Source of the DNA: XYD12-FULL-36-8 sp964391015
GTDB taxonomy: Bacteria; Bacteroidota; Ignavibacteria; Ignavibacteriales; Ignavibacteriaceae
Reading direction: 5' to 3'
NCBI GenBank assembly: GCA_964391015.1
Contig: CAYMKU010000007.1
Span: forward strand, 1-64,000
Length of the DNA stretch: 64,000 bases
The translations under genes and the position numbers were made by a program. The notes beneath the pieces were generated by a model that worked only from the letters and a program-made list of their open reading frames with translations, searched no databases and was not told the origin of the DNA. Positions within the stretch are counted from its first letter, which is position 1. Each line of letters starts with the position of its first letter. This document shows positions 46,483-56,096 of the stretch, in pieces.

Positions 46483-47937
46483 TTATTTTTTTGATTCAAT
46501 GCGTCTTATGTATAAAAATAATGATATAGCTAATATCGAAATCAATAAAACAGATACTGCCAAACCGTAACGTCTAAAATAAAACTCATCAATTGCTGTT
46601 TGAGCTTCAGTACTTACAAATGATGTTACAGCAAAACCCTTCTCTACCACTTCCTTGTATTTTTGTTGATTAAAAGAATGAACCATAGTCCTAGCTTCTA
46701 ACTTTGCTTGATGAACATCTCGCAATTTAAATTTTGCCTCTGTAATTTCCATCCCCTTTTGTTCCGCTTTATCTACAAGGTTTTTAGCATAAATTTCCTG
46801 AGAAGTTAAACTATCAATTAAAAGACGCATGTATCTTGCCGTGAGAAATCCTTTTTGATTTTTATCATTGGTATGACACTTACTGCAAACTGCTTCGCGT
46901 GTTACACCTAAAAGTTTATCGGAAGCGATTATTATCTCATGATTTCCATGACACGTTTCACACTCAGGAAGATTTTGCTGATCAAAAGCTTTCTTGTGCG
47001 GACTGGAGGAAAACAATTCTTCATTTAACGCATGACATGTACCACAAACTTTCGAGATTGATTCAACTCCCGGCGGTGTAGCAGCGTGATTTCCATGACA
47101 ACTGTTACAAGCCGGTGCACCAATATCATGTTTTTGAAGCAGTGCAATACCATGAACACTTGCAGAAAATTTTTCAAATTGATCAGTGGGAATCTTGTAC
47201 GTTTTCATGTAATCAGTATCGCTATGACAATGAGAACAAGTAGAAGGCAAGTTTGTTGGATATACTTTCGAGTTAACATCCTTCACGGGTAGAATTTCAT
47301 GACTTCCATGGCAACTTGCACATTCTGCGGTTTTTGAATCACCCTTTCGATTTAATACTCCATGAAAGCTAGTTAGATATTTTTCATATTGATCAATTGG
47401 GAGTGAAGGATTATATGACCTCATATAAACAGCGTTACTATGGCATTGTGAACATGTATTAGGTACATTCAAAGGATAAACAGGTGATAAAGAATTTTTT
47501 ACTGAAACGATTCCATGAGCTTTGTGACATGTGATGCACTGAACTATTTTCTCTCTGCCGTTTGTTGATAATTTCCCATGAACACTCTTTTGTAGGGACT
47601 CATATTGATCAGTTGGAAGGTTAGAACCATATTTTTTCATTACTCCTTTATCGGCATGACATTTTGCACATGCGAGCGAAATATCATCACCTTTCATAAC
47701 ACCTTTAAATCCGTTACTTTTATTCATTGCCACATCCATGTCCTCGGAACTACTGTTTCCACCATGACAACCACTGCAAGAAATCCCCCTTATATAATGA
47801 ATATCTGTTTTAAATAATTCGGCTTCTTTGCTTCCAAGAGATTCATGGCAAATAAAGCACTGGTCTTCTGATGGAAATATACTTGAACAAATTCCGCCAA
47901 AAATAAAAAATAGAAATCCTGTCATTAATGTTTTCAT
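46483..47937 (-). CDS. undecahaem c-type cytochrome with C-terminal membrane anchor
   Basis: 484 aa from the ATG at 47937, which overlaps the cytochrome b stop as ATGA. A signal peptide is followed by eleven CXXCH motifs spread over residues ~28-355, several paired with downstream HG or SHG histidines that can serve as axial ligands. A ~100-residue helical segment and a transmembrane helix (AVSVLLISILAISLFLYI) end the protein, so the haems face the periplasm. Following a Rieske protein and cytochrome b it stands where a cytochrome c1 would be, and probably accepts their electrons. Last gene of the operon. Confidence 0.9.
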   Translation of the reverse strand: MKTLMTGFLFFIFGGICSSIFPSEDQCFICHESLGSKEAELFKTDIHYIRGISCSGCHGGNSSSEDMDVAMNKSNGFKGVMKGDDISLACAKCHADKGVMKKYGSNLPTDQYESLQKSVHGKLSTNGREKIVQCITCHKAHGIVSVKNSLSPVYPLNVPNTCSQCHSNAVYMRSYNPSLPIDQYEKYLTSFHGVLNRKGDSKTAECASCHGSHEILPVKDVNSKVYPTNLPSTCSHCHSDTDYMKTYKIPTDQFEKFSASVHGIALLQKHDIGAPACNSCHGNHAATPPGVESISKVCGTCHALNEELFSSSPHKKAFDQQNLPECETCHGNHEIIIASDKLLGVTREAVCSKCHTNDKNQKGFLTARYMRLLIDSLTSQEIYAKNLVDKAEQKGMEITEAKFKLRDVHQAKLEARTMVHSFNQQKYKEVVEKGFAVTSFVSTEAQTAIDEFYFRRYGLAVSVLLISILAISLFLYIRRIESKK

Positions 47938-49010
47938 GAAATCCATCCAAGAATCGTGAGAACGATAATGAAAATAACAGCAAATAAGCCAAGATAATTA
48001 ATCAATCTATTTTGCTGACCTTTAGAACTCTTAGTATCCCAAAAAGGAACTAATAACCAAAATGCACCGGCGCACATAAATAGCAAAATACCAACAACTT
48101 CCCCTTCAAAAATTAGAAGATGCCCTGGAATATATTTTAATGTTTGAAACATAAATAAAAAATACCACTCTGGTTTAATGCCTGCTGGCGCGGATGCAAA
48201 TGGATCTGCCTTATGTCCTAACTCAGATGGAAAAAATACTGCAAGAATTGCCAATATATTTAGTATTAAAAGCCACAAAAGTAAATCGCGCAACATAAAA
48301 TTTGGAAAGAATGGCATCATTTTTTTCTCCGATTCTTTCTTGTTTTCTAACTCTAATGGCTCACTCATACCTTGCCGCTGAACTAATAAGAGGTGAATTG
48401 CAAGAAGAACAGTAAAAATTCCTGGCAGCAAGGCTACATGAAATCCAAATAGACGCGATAACGTTGCTCCAGTAACTTCATCACCGCCTCTCAGAAAAAC
48501 TTTAAGCGGTTCACCAATTAATGGTACAGCACCGGCAATATCAGTCCCAACTTTGGTAGCAAAAAAAGCAAGCTCATTCCAAGGAAGTAAATAGCCGCTG
48601 AAACCAAACCCAAGTGCAAGAAAAAACATTATCACTCCTGTTACCCATGTCATCTCTCTCGGTTTTCGATATGATTTTTCAAAATAAACACTAAACATGT
48701 GAATAAAGCATGCAAGAATAAATAAATTTGCTGACCAGGTATGAAGAGAGCGAATTAGCCACCCAAATTGAACTTTAGACATAATAAATTGAATGCTCTC
48801 GAAAGCCAAATCAGCACTTCCTTTATAATAGAACAGGAGGAGTATTCCTGTAACCACCTGAATGATAAAAAAGAATAAGCTCACTCCTCCAAAGTAATAC
48901 CAAATAGAGTTTCGATGCAGAGGTACGTATTTCTTACCAAGGAATTTAACTAAATCTTCAAGTTTGACTCTCTCATCAATCCATTGATAAATGTTTTTAA
49001 TAAGATTCAT
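47934..49010 (-). CDS. cytochrome b of a Rieske/cytochrome b (bc-type) complex
   Basis: A 358-aa inner-membrane protein carrying the N- and C-domains of cytochrome b in one chain. About eight helices are seen; four histidines for the two haems b occur in LIRSLHTWSANLF/CFIHMF and LFGFHVALLPG/LAIHLLLVQ. The quinol-oxidation PEWY motif appears as KPEWYFLFMFQ near residue 281. It oxidises quinol with the Rieske protein encoded 6 bp upstream and passes low-potential electrons across the membrane. It lacks a separate cytochrome c1 gene; the 11-haem protein overlaps its stop. Confidence 0.93.
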   Translation of the reverse strand: MNLIKNIYQWIDERVKLEDLVKFLGKKYVPLHRNSIWYYFGGVSLFFFIIQVVTGILLLFYYKGSADLAFESIQFIMSKVQFGWLIRSLHTWSANLFILACFIHMFSVYFEKSYRKPREMTWVTGVIMFFLALGFGFSGYLLPWNELAFFATKVGTDIAGAVPLIGEPLKVFLRGGDEVTGATLSRLFGFHVALLPGIFTVLLAIHLLLVQRQGMSEPLELENKKESEKKMMPFFPNFMLRDLLLWLLILNILAILAVFFPSELGHKADPFASAPAGIKPEWYFLFMFQTLKYIPGHLLIFEGEVVGILLFMCAGAFWLLVPFWDTKSSKGQQNRLINYLGLFAVIFIIVLTILGWIS

Positions 49011-49016
49011 AATTTA

Positions 49017-49472
49017 TTATGTGTTTTTTGATATTAGCACTTCTTCACCCTGAATTACAACTCTGAATGGATCTAGTGGTCTTGGCGGCGGACCAGAAAT
49101 ATTCCTACCATTAAGATCATACTTGCCATTGTGGCAGGCACACCAGAGAATCCCCTGATCGTTTTTGTATTGGACAGTACAATCTAAATGCGTACAAGTT
49201 GCTGAAAAAGCTCGCATATCCCCAGCTGCAGTTCTTATTAATATAACCGGTTTATTTCCAAACCTAATAATTCGCCCAGAATTCTTTTCAATCTCACTTA
49301 GTTTACCAACTTTAACACTAGAAACTTCAACCTCTCTTTGTTTGGGCGGTTTTAAATAGGCGATGAGAGGATATATCACTACAGACGCAAAACCTAATAT
49401 TCCGCCCGTCAACAGATATTTCAGAAAATCACGTCTGTTATTTTGCTTTGGAGATGAATTTGAACTATTCAT
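49017..49472 (-). CDS. Rieske iron-sulfur protein
   Basis: About 151 aa from the ATG at 49472; a longer frame is the tail of the upstream gene. A twin-arginine signal NNRRDFLKYLLTGG is followed by a membrane helix. The cluster-binding boxes are CTHLDC near residue 95 and CACHNG near 115, giving the 2Cys-2His ligation and a disulfide pair, and the Pro loop GPPPRPL near 130. It transfers electrons from quinol to a c-type haem. The start overlaps the NapC/NirT gene by 8 bases, so the two are translationally coupled. Confidence 0.93.
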   Translation of the reverse strand: MNSSNSSPKQNNRRDFLKYLLTGGILGFASVVIYPLIAYLKPPKQREVEVSSVKVGKLSEIEKNSGRIIRFGNKPVILIRTAAGDMRAFSATCTHLDCTVQYKNDQGILWCACHNGKYDLNGRNISGPPPRPLDPFRVVIQGEEVLISKNT

Positions 49473-50979
49473 ATTGCTCAAGCTTTTCATTTTTTGAATG
49501 ACAATCACTACAATTCATTTCCTTCCAAGCATCACCAATATCAACAGGATGGCGATAATCAATACCTTCAAGGGATAATCTCAAGGCATCTTTTTCAAAC
49601 TTCTGTGCCAAAATCGTATGACAAACATTACAGTCTCTCGAAAGGACTTTTCCTTCTTCATTTACATGTTTGCCATCGTGGCACCTAAAACATCCTGGAG
49701 CATATAAATGACCTATGTGTTCAGGAAATTTCCGCCAACTGACTCCCATCGAGGGGAAATAATTTCTCGAATAAATCTTTTGAACCTCTCCGATGGTTTT
49801 ATTTATAGCTAATCTTTTTTCGAAAAATATTTGCGGATAATTCGCATTATAAAAATCCAATATTTCAGATTTAATGCTATCTAACGCAACTTCCTTACTT
49901 GTGTATTCGTTTTCCAGTACATGAACAGAAAGACTCTTAACATAAGGTAAACTTTTATCAATCCATCCTAATTTAATAAGATGGTTTACTGATCTTGCAG
50001 GTGGATGATAAATGTGCGAGGGACGATTGTGGCAATCAATACAATCCATTCGCCGCTTCTCGAGCTTTGATAATTGTTCATCTGAAATATCTAACTCTGT
50101 GTCTCGATAGGTAGTAGTTTTTCCATTAGCATTTTTTGACTGAACCCATGGAATAATCATTCGCAGAGAATCTGACGCGACATAATTTACTTCATGGGCA
50201 ATATTCATATGCCAATGAATTCCTGAAGTTGGACCAGCCTCAACATTCCCTCCGCCAATTTTTACGAGCAAATCAAGCGTCCACTCAGTATTCTTTTCAT
50301 CAGATAAATAATAAGTATTTACTAATTGCTTTTCACTAAAAAAATGTTTGGGCCAATGACACTGTTCACAAGTTTCCTGTGCAGGCCTTAAGTTTTCAAT
50401 AGGAGTTGGTATTGGTTTAGAGTATTTATTAAAAAGTACAGAATAAACTTGATAAGCACCAGAAAATTTTGATCTCACGTACCATTCTGCACCTGATCCG
50501 ATATGACACTGAACGCATCCAACCTTTGCATGCGGCGAGAATTGATATGCCGTATACTCCGGTTCCATCACCTTATGGCAAATTTCACCGCAAAACTCGT
50601 CAGAGTCTGTAAACTCATATGCCTGATAACTGCCAAACGCCGTAAAGAGAAGCAAAAGTATTGTACCAACAGAAAAAAATGTAAAGGCAGCTCTATGTTT
50701 TGGATTATTTAGATCAATCGTCGGAAATTTTTTCCCTCTCAATTTACCATGCTTTTCCCTGCTGTGCTCTCTGTAGATACCAAAAACAATTAAAAATACT
50801 CCGCCAAATAATATAGCGGGCAGAATTACAAATGTAATAATACCCATGTATGGTTTTTGCTTCGTGCCAAGAAGCTCTAATAAAAAGAGGAAGACAATTA
50901 ATCCAAAACTTATAGTAGCAATGGCAGCACCAGCTAAAGAGACGGGATTATAAACCGATGATGGAAGTTTGTTTTTCAT
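49465..50979 (-). CDS. NapC/NirT-like multihaem cytochrome
   Basis: A 504-aa membrane-anchored cytochrome. Two hydrophobic helices near the N-terminus (about 15-75) and a third near 100-120 precede the haem domain. The first haem site is the unusual CX3CH of CGEICHKVMEPEY followed by CVQCHIGSGAEWYVRSK, which is typical of the NapC/NirT group. Further CXXCH sites are CEQCH, CIDCH, CFRCH, CNVCH and CSDCH, giving seven CXXCH plus one CX3CH. NapC/NirT members oxidise membrane quinols and feed periplasmic reductases. Partner reductases are not in the window. Confidence 0.88.
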   Translation of the reverse strand: MKNKLPSSVYNPVSLAGAAIATISFGLIVFLFLLELLGTKQKPYMGIITFVILPAILFGGVFLIVFGIYREHSREKHGKLRGKKFPTIDLNNPKHRAAFTFFSVGTILLLLFTAFGSYQAYEFTDSDEFCGEICHKVMEPEYTAYQFSPHAKVGCVQCHIGSGAEWYVRSKFSGAYQVYSVLFNKYSKPIPTPIENLRPAQETCEQCHWPKHFFSEKQLVNTYYLSDEKNTEWTLDLLVKIGGGNVEAGPTSGIHWHMNIAHEVNYVASDSLRMIIPWVQSKNANGKTTTYRDTELDISDEQLSKLEKRRMDCIDCHNRPSHIYHPPARSVNHLIKLGWIDKSLPYVKSLSVHVLENEYTSKEVALDSIKSEILDFYNANYPQIFFEKRLAINKTIGEVQKIYSRNYFPSMGVSWRKFPEHIGHLYAPGCFRCHDGKHVNEEGKVLSRDCNVCHTILAQKFEKDALRLSLEGIDYRHPVDIGDAWKEMNCSDCHSKNEKLEQYE

Positions 50980-51024
50980 TAACCTGAAATTAGGAAAAAT
51001 AATTCACTTAGTAAACGAAAACTA

Positions 51025-51891
51025 TTAACGATAGGCAAAAAGCATAGCGTAAATTATCCACAGTATAATGCTGAAACCAATTGACAATGCAGTCCAGCCA
51101 AAAATACGAATGGCTTTAATTACAATTTCGGGATAGGGTTCAGCCAAATAATTTTCAAGTTGCCCCTTTTCAACTAATTCCTTATACTCTGCAGGTCGGT
51201 CAAGTTTAAATTCTTCGAGTGGAATTCGTCCAGTGAATATTACAATATCCATAGGAAATTTTTCCGGGCGCAAGTGTGTGTTAAAAAAATGAACAGTAAA
51301 AATAAAACCAGTTGCGAGGAGTGCTTCGTCACTATGAATTATAGTTGCAACATTTAACGCCCAACCAGGGAGAAATTGAGTAAAAAATTCAGGAAACCAA
51401 AGTGTAAGACCTGTGGAACCAATTACAAAAATTCCCCAAAATACTGCAAAGTAATCGAATTTTTCCCAATAAGTCCATCTTCCATATTCAGGTCTCTCAC
51501 CTTTCCAAATAAACCATCTAATCGATGCAATAAAATCCTGTAAATCTTTTTTATTGAACATCATAGAATTAGAACCAAGAATCAATTCCTTCCATGACAA
51601 TAATTCTTTCTTTTTCATTCGCACAACATCAACCAGATGAATTACAAAAACAGTCACCATTACAACGGCAGCAAATCTATGTATGTAACCAGCAGATTCA
51701 AATCCACCGAAGAAATGGGAAAGAAAAACTGCCCAGCCTGTGTATGAAAATTTTAGAGACATGCCAGTGAGGGCAAGACTTATAAAACTTACAATCATAA
51801 AAATGTGAAGTGTACGGTTTAACCTTGTAAACCTAACAACATGCAATTCTTTTTCAGATTTATTCTGTTTCAATATTTCCGGCATTGTCAT
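51025..51891 (-). CDS. cytochrome b561-like membrane subunit
   Basis: About 288 aa from the ATG at 51891 (or 51885), overlapping the end of the 19-haem gene by 32 bases. Four or five helices are visible with haem b histidines in LNRTLHIFMIVSF, GYIHRFAAVVMV, TIIHSDEALLATG and VHFFNTHLRPEKFPMD, similar to formate dehydrogenase gamma or thiosulfate-reductase cytochromes b. It is homologous to the C-terminal half of the fused protein at 53862 and is best read as its split partner, taking electrons from or to the quinone pool for the 19-haem protein. Confidence 0.85.
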   Translation of the reverse strand: MTMPEILKQNKSEKELHVVRFTRLNRTLHIFMIVSFISLALTGMSLKFSYTGWAVFLSHFFGGFESAGYIHRFAAVVMVTVFVIHLVDVVRMKKKELLSWKELILGSNSMMFNKKDLQDFIASIRWFIWKGERPEYGRWTYWEKFDYFAVFWGIFVIGSTGLTLWFPEFFTQFLPGWALNVATIIHSDEALLATGFIFTVHFFNTHLRPEKFPMDIVIFTGRIPLEEFKLDRPAEYKELVEKGQLENYLAEPYPEIVIKAIRIFGWTALSIGFSIILWIIYAMLFAYR

Positions 51892-53884
51892 TTTTTTCTG
51901 ATTCGAGATGATTATTTTTATCTTGCTCTCGCCGCTTAAGTTCTTTCCTCCATTGAAGCGAACGTGGCAACCATAACAAAGTGTGTAATCCTGCAAGTAC
52001 AAATGTTCCTACTAATAACCCTGTCATTCCCCAAAATGTCCAGAACAACCACGGATATTTTTGAGGATCGTGATGTGTTGCATGAGTAAAATATCCAGCA
52101 AATTGCCTGTTAGCACTTGGATGACATTTCTTACAAGTTTCAACTACATTTTTTCTGTTTAGGTGAGACATCGGATTTTCAACTGGAAGAATGTCATGCG
52201 AACCATGACAATCATAGCATTTAGCAGTTTTAGTGTAACCTAATTGAGTTACTTTTCCATGATAGGTATCAAAATAAGTCTTTGCAATTTCTTCGTGACA
52301 GTAGCCGCACTGATTCATTATTGTCAGTTTGAATCCTTCAGAGTCAGCACGTTTTATTTTATGCGCACTATGGCAATTTTCACATGTAGGTAGAGTTTTA
52401 TCTGTCTTTGATACCAACGGTGAGTGAATACTTTTTTCAAATTTTTCTTGAATTCCATGATGACAATTTCCACACGTTGACGCAATATTCACTGAATTAA
52501 CGCTTGAGGTCGGGTCACTGTGCGGTAATTCTTTGTGCGAAGTATGACAATCCGTGCAAGTTGCTGTTACAGTTAATCCGCTTTTAAGCAAGCCCTTCCC
52601 ATGAATGCTTTCGGTGTAATTGTTAATTATTTCTTTCTCTTTACCTTTATATCGTACGGCTGCTTTTTCTCCTTCCCTATGGCAAGTCCCGCAAAGATTT
52701 GGAATATTCAATGCAAAGATTGGTGATTTAGGATCGTCCTTTCCTAGAATATTGTGTGTTGAATGACATTCCTTACAGACTGGCGCATTTGGATCATTCT
52801 TGGCAGCAAGAATTCCATGAACACTCTTTTGATAATCCTCTTGCACTGCTGTATGACAGGATGAACAATCAACTGATGAAGTGAGTTCGTCGCACGGTCT
52901 TGTGTGAGAAGGTTTGACTCCGGAATGACATTGGCTGCAAGCAATATTTGTATGCTTCGAATTTTTTATTTCAGAATAATTGACAAAAAGAGAATGATTA
53001 TCTTTAGATGACTTTATATCCTTTTTTTCATGACATGTCAAACAATCTGCATCTGCCATACCTTGATCATAAAATACGCGTCTTGCTTTATGCGGCTGAT
53101 GGCAATCCACACAAGCTGGCAGAACATTCACTTCCTTTTCCCATAGTGCACCTTTGATTACCTTACGATGAACTGACTCTATCTCCGCATGGCATTTTGC
53201 ACATGTTGATGCAATGTTTTTTCGAGCGATGGAAGATTTGGAATCTGTGTGTGGTAAAATTTCGTGAGATGTATGACAAGAAATACACGTCGCCGTAACG
53301 ACAAGCCCCTTTTTCAATAGTGCTTCACCGTGAATGCTCTCAGAATAATTCTCCAGAATATGTGACTGTGGAATATTTCTCTGCAGTTGAACGGGCGAAC
53401 CTTCTTTATGACACTGACCACAAAGATAGGGAATATTAATTGGGGCTACTTTTGATTTTAGATTTTTGACGGAAATTATTTCGTGAGTACCGTGACAATC
53501 TTGACAAATTGGAGCTAAGCGGTCGCCACGCTTATGCGCTTTGCCGTGCAAACTTCCATCATACAATTTTTGAATATCATCATGGCAATTATTACAAGTT
53601 GCGCGTTTAGGATTTTCTGTATGTGGAAAATCTGCACCAGCTAAATCAGTATGACACTGAATGCAATCAACCTCAGCATGAACAGATGAGGAAAGAATTT
53701 TCTCATTTACAAAAACTGAAATTGCTTTTCCGTATCGAGTGCCTTTTAAAGTTTTATCTTCATGACACATCAAGCAGTCACTGTTTTCCTGAGAAAAGGT
53801 TTTACTTGTGAGAAGGAGTGCGAAAACAATTATGAATTTGTATTTCGTAATTATTTTCAAATTAGCTTTCCTCTGAATCTTCAT
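51860..53884 (-). CDS. 19-haem c-type cytochrome with C-terminal membrane helix
   Basis: About 674 aa from the ATG at 53884 (GTG one codon earlier possible). A signal peptide ending TFSQ is followed by nineteen CXXCH motifs between residues ~37 and 606, many followed by SHEI or paired with HG. A six-haem block (about residues 106-290) is repeated at about 351-545. One helix near 625-650 anchors the protein and a charged tail follows. The N-terminus is paralogous to the upstream fused protein. It probably forms a periplasmic electron wire delivering to an outer-membrane or soluble partner. Confidence 0.92.
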   Translation of the reverse strand: MKIQRKANLKIITKYKFIIVFALLLTSKTFSQENSDCLMCHEDKTLKGTRYGKAISVFVNEKILSSSVHAEVDCIQCHTDLAGADFPHTENPKRATCNNCHDDIQKLYDGSLHGKAHKRGDRLAPICQDCHGTHEIISVKNLKSKVAPINIPYLCGQCHKEGSPVQLQRNIPQSHILENYSESIHGEALLKKGLVVTATCISCHTSHEILPHTDSKSSIARKNIASTCAKCHAEIESVHRKVIKGALWEKEVNVLPACVDCHQPHKARRVFYDQGMADADCLTCHEKKDIKSSKDNHSLFVNYSEIKNSKHTNIACSQCHSGVKPSHTRPCDELTSSVDCSSCHTAVQEDYQKSVHGILAAKNDPNAPVCKECHSTHNILGKDDPKSPIFALNIPNLCGTCHREGEKAAVRYKGKEKEIINNYTESIHGKGLLKSGLTVTATCTDCHTSHKELPHSDPTSSVNSVNIASTCGNCHHGIQEKFEKSIHSPLVSKTDKTLPTCENCHSAHKIKRADSEGFKLTIMNQCGYCHEEIAKTYFDTYHGKVTQLGYTKTAKCYDCHGSHDILPVENPMSHLNRKNVVETCKKCHPSANRQFAGYFTHATHHDPQKYPWLFWTFWGMTGLLVGTFVLAGLHTLLWLPRSLQWRKELKRREQDKNNHLESEKNDNAGNIETE

Positions 53885-56063
53885 CACTACTTTTAGTCAA
53901 TGCTGATTTGATTCTGTCTAATTCTTTTGGATGCTCATGCATCATTTCTTCCTCAGAAATATTTCCCGTTAGCCATGCTGTATTCATCGGATAAACATCA
54001 GGATTGAAGATAATGAAGTAAAAATGCCAAACAATAATTGACAAGAATGCTAACCATGCTTCATAGTAATGAATTGTTCTTGCCACATCCCAGCCAAGTT
54101 TCGTCAACAACCCGATAAAAGTGTTATCAAACCACAGAATGAAACCGGTAACTGTCATTACAATCGTACCCCAAATCAAAGCCCAATATTCAGCTTTTTC
54201 AACGTAGCTGAACCTATCTAGTAAGGGCTTTTCTTTTGAGATTCCAAGATTAAATTTGGCAATACCAATAGCATCTAATATATCTTGGTATTTAGGAAAT
54301 AAATCCTTTATTAATTGTCTCCCTCTTTGCGTAAAGCTTATGTAATAAATATGATATAAGCTGATACTAACCATAATTAAAGCAGAAATTCTGTGAATTA
54401 AACTTCTTAAAGTAAAAACGTGTTCACTTAAATCACGAATATGTCTAACCCACCAGGCATCCGGGTAACGTAACATAAAACCTGTAATCACTAAAAGTAT
54501 AAAACTTACTGCCAAAGTCGCATGCTGGATTCTTTCACCTAAACTCATCCTTAAATAGAGCGAATGACCATGCTCTTCTGATTCAATATGACCTCTTTGC
54601 TTAAGCTTTTTAATTTTTGCTTTTCTTACAAAATCCATAGCATTATGAACAAACATCCCGCCAATCACAACAACAATAAGAGAAATATACATTGTTGCCA
54701 GCCAATAGAGAATTGGTTCATCTTTTTCCTCAAGCGTAACATGAATCTTTCCAACTGTAAAATTTGCATTAGCACCAGGATGGCAATTTCCACAAGTTTT
54801 TACAAGGTTAGCTTTATTTACTGTTGAAGTCAGGTCACTTGAAGGTTTAATATTATGCGCGCCATGACAGCTTGCACAATTAGCAACTTGCAAGGATCCA
54901 CCCTTAATTGCCAAACCATGATAACTATCTGAAAATGTCTTATACCTGTCAGGGTTAATTCCAAATTTAGCTTCAAGTTTTACAGAACTATGACAAGGTG
55001 AGCACACTTCCCTTGACAAATTTTTGAAAGCTACAGGAGAATTCGGATCGGTGTGCCGTAAAATATTATGTTCGCCATGACAGTCGGTACATACAGGAGC
55101 TTCTTTATTACCCTTTGCCACATCAATTCCATGAATACTTCCTTTGTATTCTTCAGCAATTTTATCATGACATTTAGAACATGTGTTTGGGATATTAAAC
55201 TTATTAACAGTTGAATTCTGCTCACTGCCTGGAATTACTCCATGTGCAGTATGACAATTAATACATGTAGCTGCCTTAGGATTACCATTGGCAATTGCCC
55301 TTGCATGAACACTATGCTCATATGCGCTTATAAATTTTGCCGATGGTGCTGTCTTAGATCTTATTTCTTCATTATCTAAATGACATGAAAGGCAAAGCTT
55401 CTCTTGGGCAGTTTTCCTTTGCAGAGAATCAACAACAGATTTACGAGTAACTAAAGCATTCTTATGGCATGTTAGACAATTTGGAGCTCCTAAGATTCTC
55501 TCCTTAAACCCCTGATAGTGCTTTGAAATAATAAAAATTTCCTTTATGTCTTTATGGCATTGCCCACATGATTCAACAATATTAGATGTCGACCACTTTG
55601 ATGTTTTTACTTTGGGTGAAACAATATCATGAGTTCCATGACAAGTTTTGCACGATGCACCTTCAGGGCCATTTGTTCCAGTTGCCATTTTCATCTGCGG
55701 ATGAAATTGGTGTTTCACACGAGCATCTTTGTGGCAAGACAAACAATTTATCGGCTGGATATTTTCTTTATGTGGTAAATCTTCAGCATTAAAACCTATA
55801 TGACAAGATACGCATGTTAGTTTTTTATGCGGTGAACTTGAAAGCACTTTTGCATCAACAAACAAAGAAACTTCTTTGCCTTTTCTTTCCGTTGTAAGAG
55901 TTTTGTCTTCATGACAGGCAAAGCAATCTTCATTTGACTGAGAAAACGACTGACGAGAGTATAGTAGAAAAAAAATTACAACTAAATAGGAGAAAAAGTG
56001 TAGTTTCTGTACTATTATATCTCCGTTATTTTTTTTGAAAAAAACGTTGTTAAATAAAGCCAT
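53862..56063 (-). CDS. 13-haem cytochrome c fused to cytochrome b561 domain
   Basis: A 733-aa protein with thirteen CXXCH motifs in the first ~455 residues (CFACH to CGNCH) and then a di-haem cytochrome b domain with about five helices (ILYWLATMYISLIVV, IQHATLAVSFILLVITGF, LIHRISALIMVSISLYHIYYI, WALIWGTIVMTVTGFILWF, and YYEAWLAFLSIIVWHFYFI). It is a single-chain quinol/multihaem module: the split version is encoded by the two genes downstream. A long N-terminal extension precedes the signal helix (FSYLVVIFFLLYS); no better start codon is present. Confidence 0.9.
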   Translation of the reverse strand: MALFNNVFFKKNNGDIIVQKLHFFSYLVVIFFLLYSRQSFSQSNEDCFACHEDKTLTTERKGKEVSLFVDAKVLSSSPHKKLTCVSCHIGFNAEDLPHKENIQPINCLSCHKDARVKHQFHPQMKMATGTNGPEGASCKTCHGTHDIVSPKVKTSKWSTSNIVESCGQCHKDIKEIFIISKHYQGFKERILGAPNCLTCHKNALVTRKSVVDSLQRKTAQEKLCLSCHLDNEEIRSKTAPSAKFISAYEHSVHARAIANGNPKAATCINCHTAHGVIPGSEQNSTVNKFNIPNTCSKCHDKIAEEYKGSIHGIDVAKGNKEAPVCTDCHGEHNILRHTDPNSPVAFKNLSREVCSPCHSSVKLEAKFGINPDRYKTFSDSYHGLAIKGGSLQVANCASCHGAHNIKPSSDLTSTVNKANLVKTCGNCHPGANANFTVGKIHVTLEEKDEPILYWLATMYISLIVVVIGGMFVHNAMDFVRKAKIKKLKQRGHIESEEHGHSLYLRMSLGERIQHATLAVSFILLVITGFMLRYPDAWWVRHIRDLSEHVFTLRSLIHRISALIMVSISLYHIYYISFTQRGRQLIKDLFPKYQDILDAIGIAKFNLGISKEKPLLDRFSYVEKAEYWALIWGTIVMTVTGFILWFDNTFIGLLTKLGWDVARTIHYYEAWLAFLSIIVWHFYFIIFNPDVYPMNTAWLTGNISEEEMMHEHPKELDRIKSALTKSSDEDSEES

Positions 56064-56096
56064 AAATTTCTTTTTTATAGAAGAATGGAATAAAAA

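Noticed and set aside
46899..47292. Plus-strand open frames opposite the multihaem genes
   Set aside because: They are rich in His, Cys and Met because they mirror CXXCH codons; no ribosome binding site or family match.
51860..51891. Possible frameshift separating the 19-haem protein from the b561-like protein, which would restore a single fused protein
   Set aside because: The 19-haem protein ends after its own helix and charged tail, and the b561-like gene has a separate start with a normal N-terminus; two genes fit better than a broken one, though read-through cannot be excluded.
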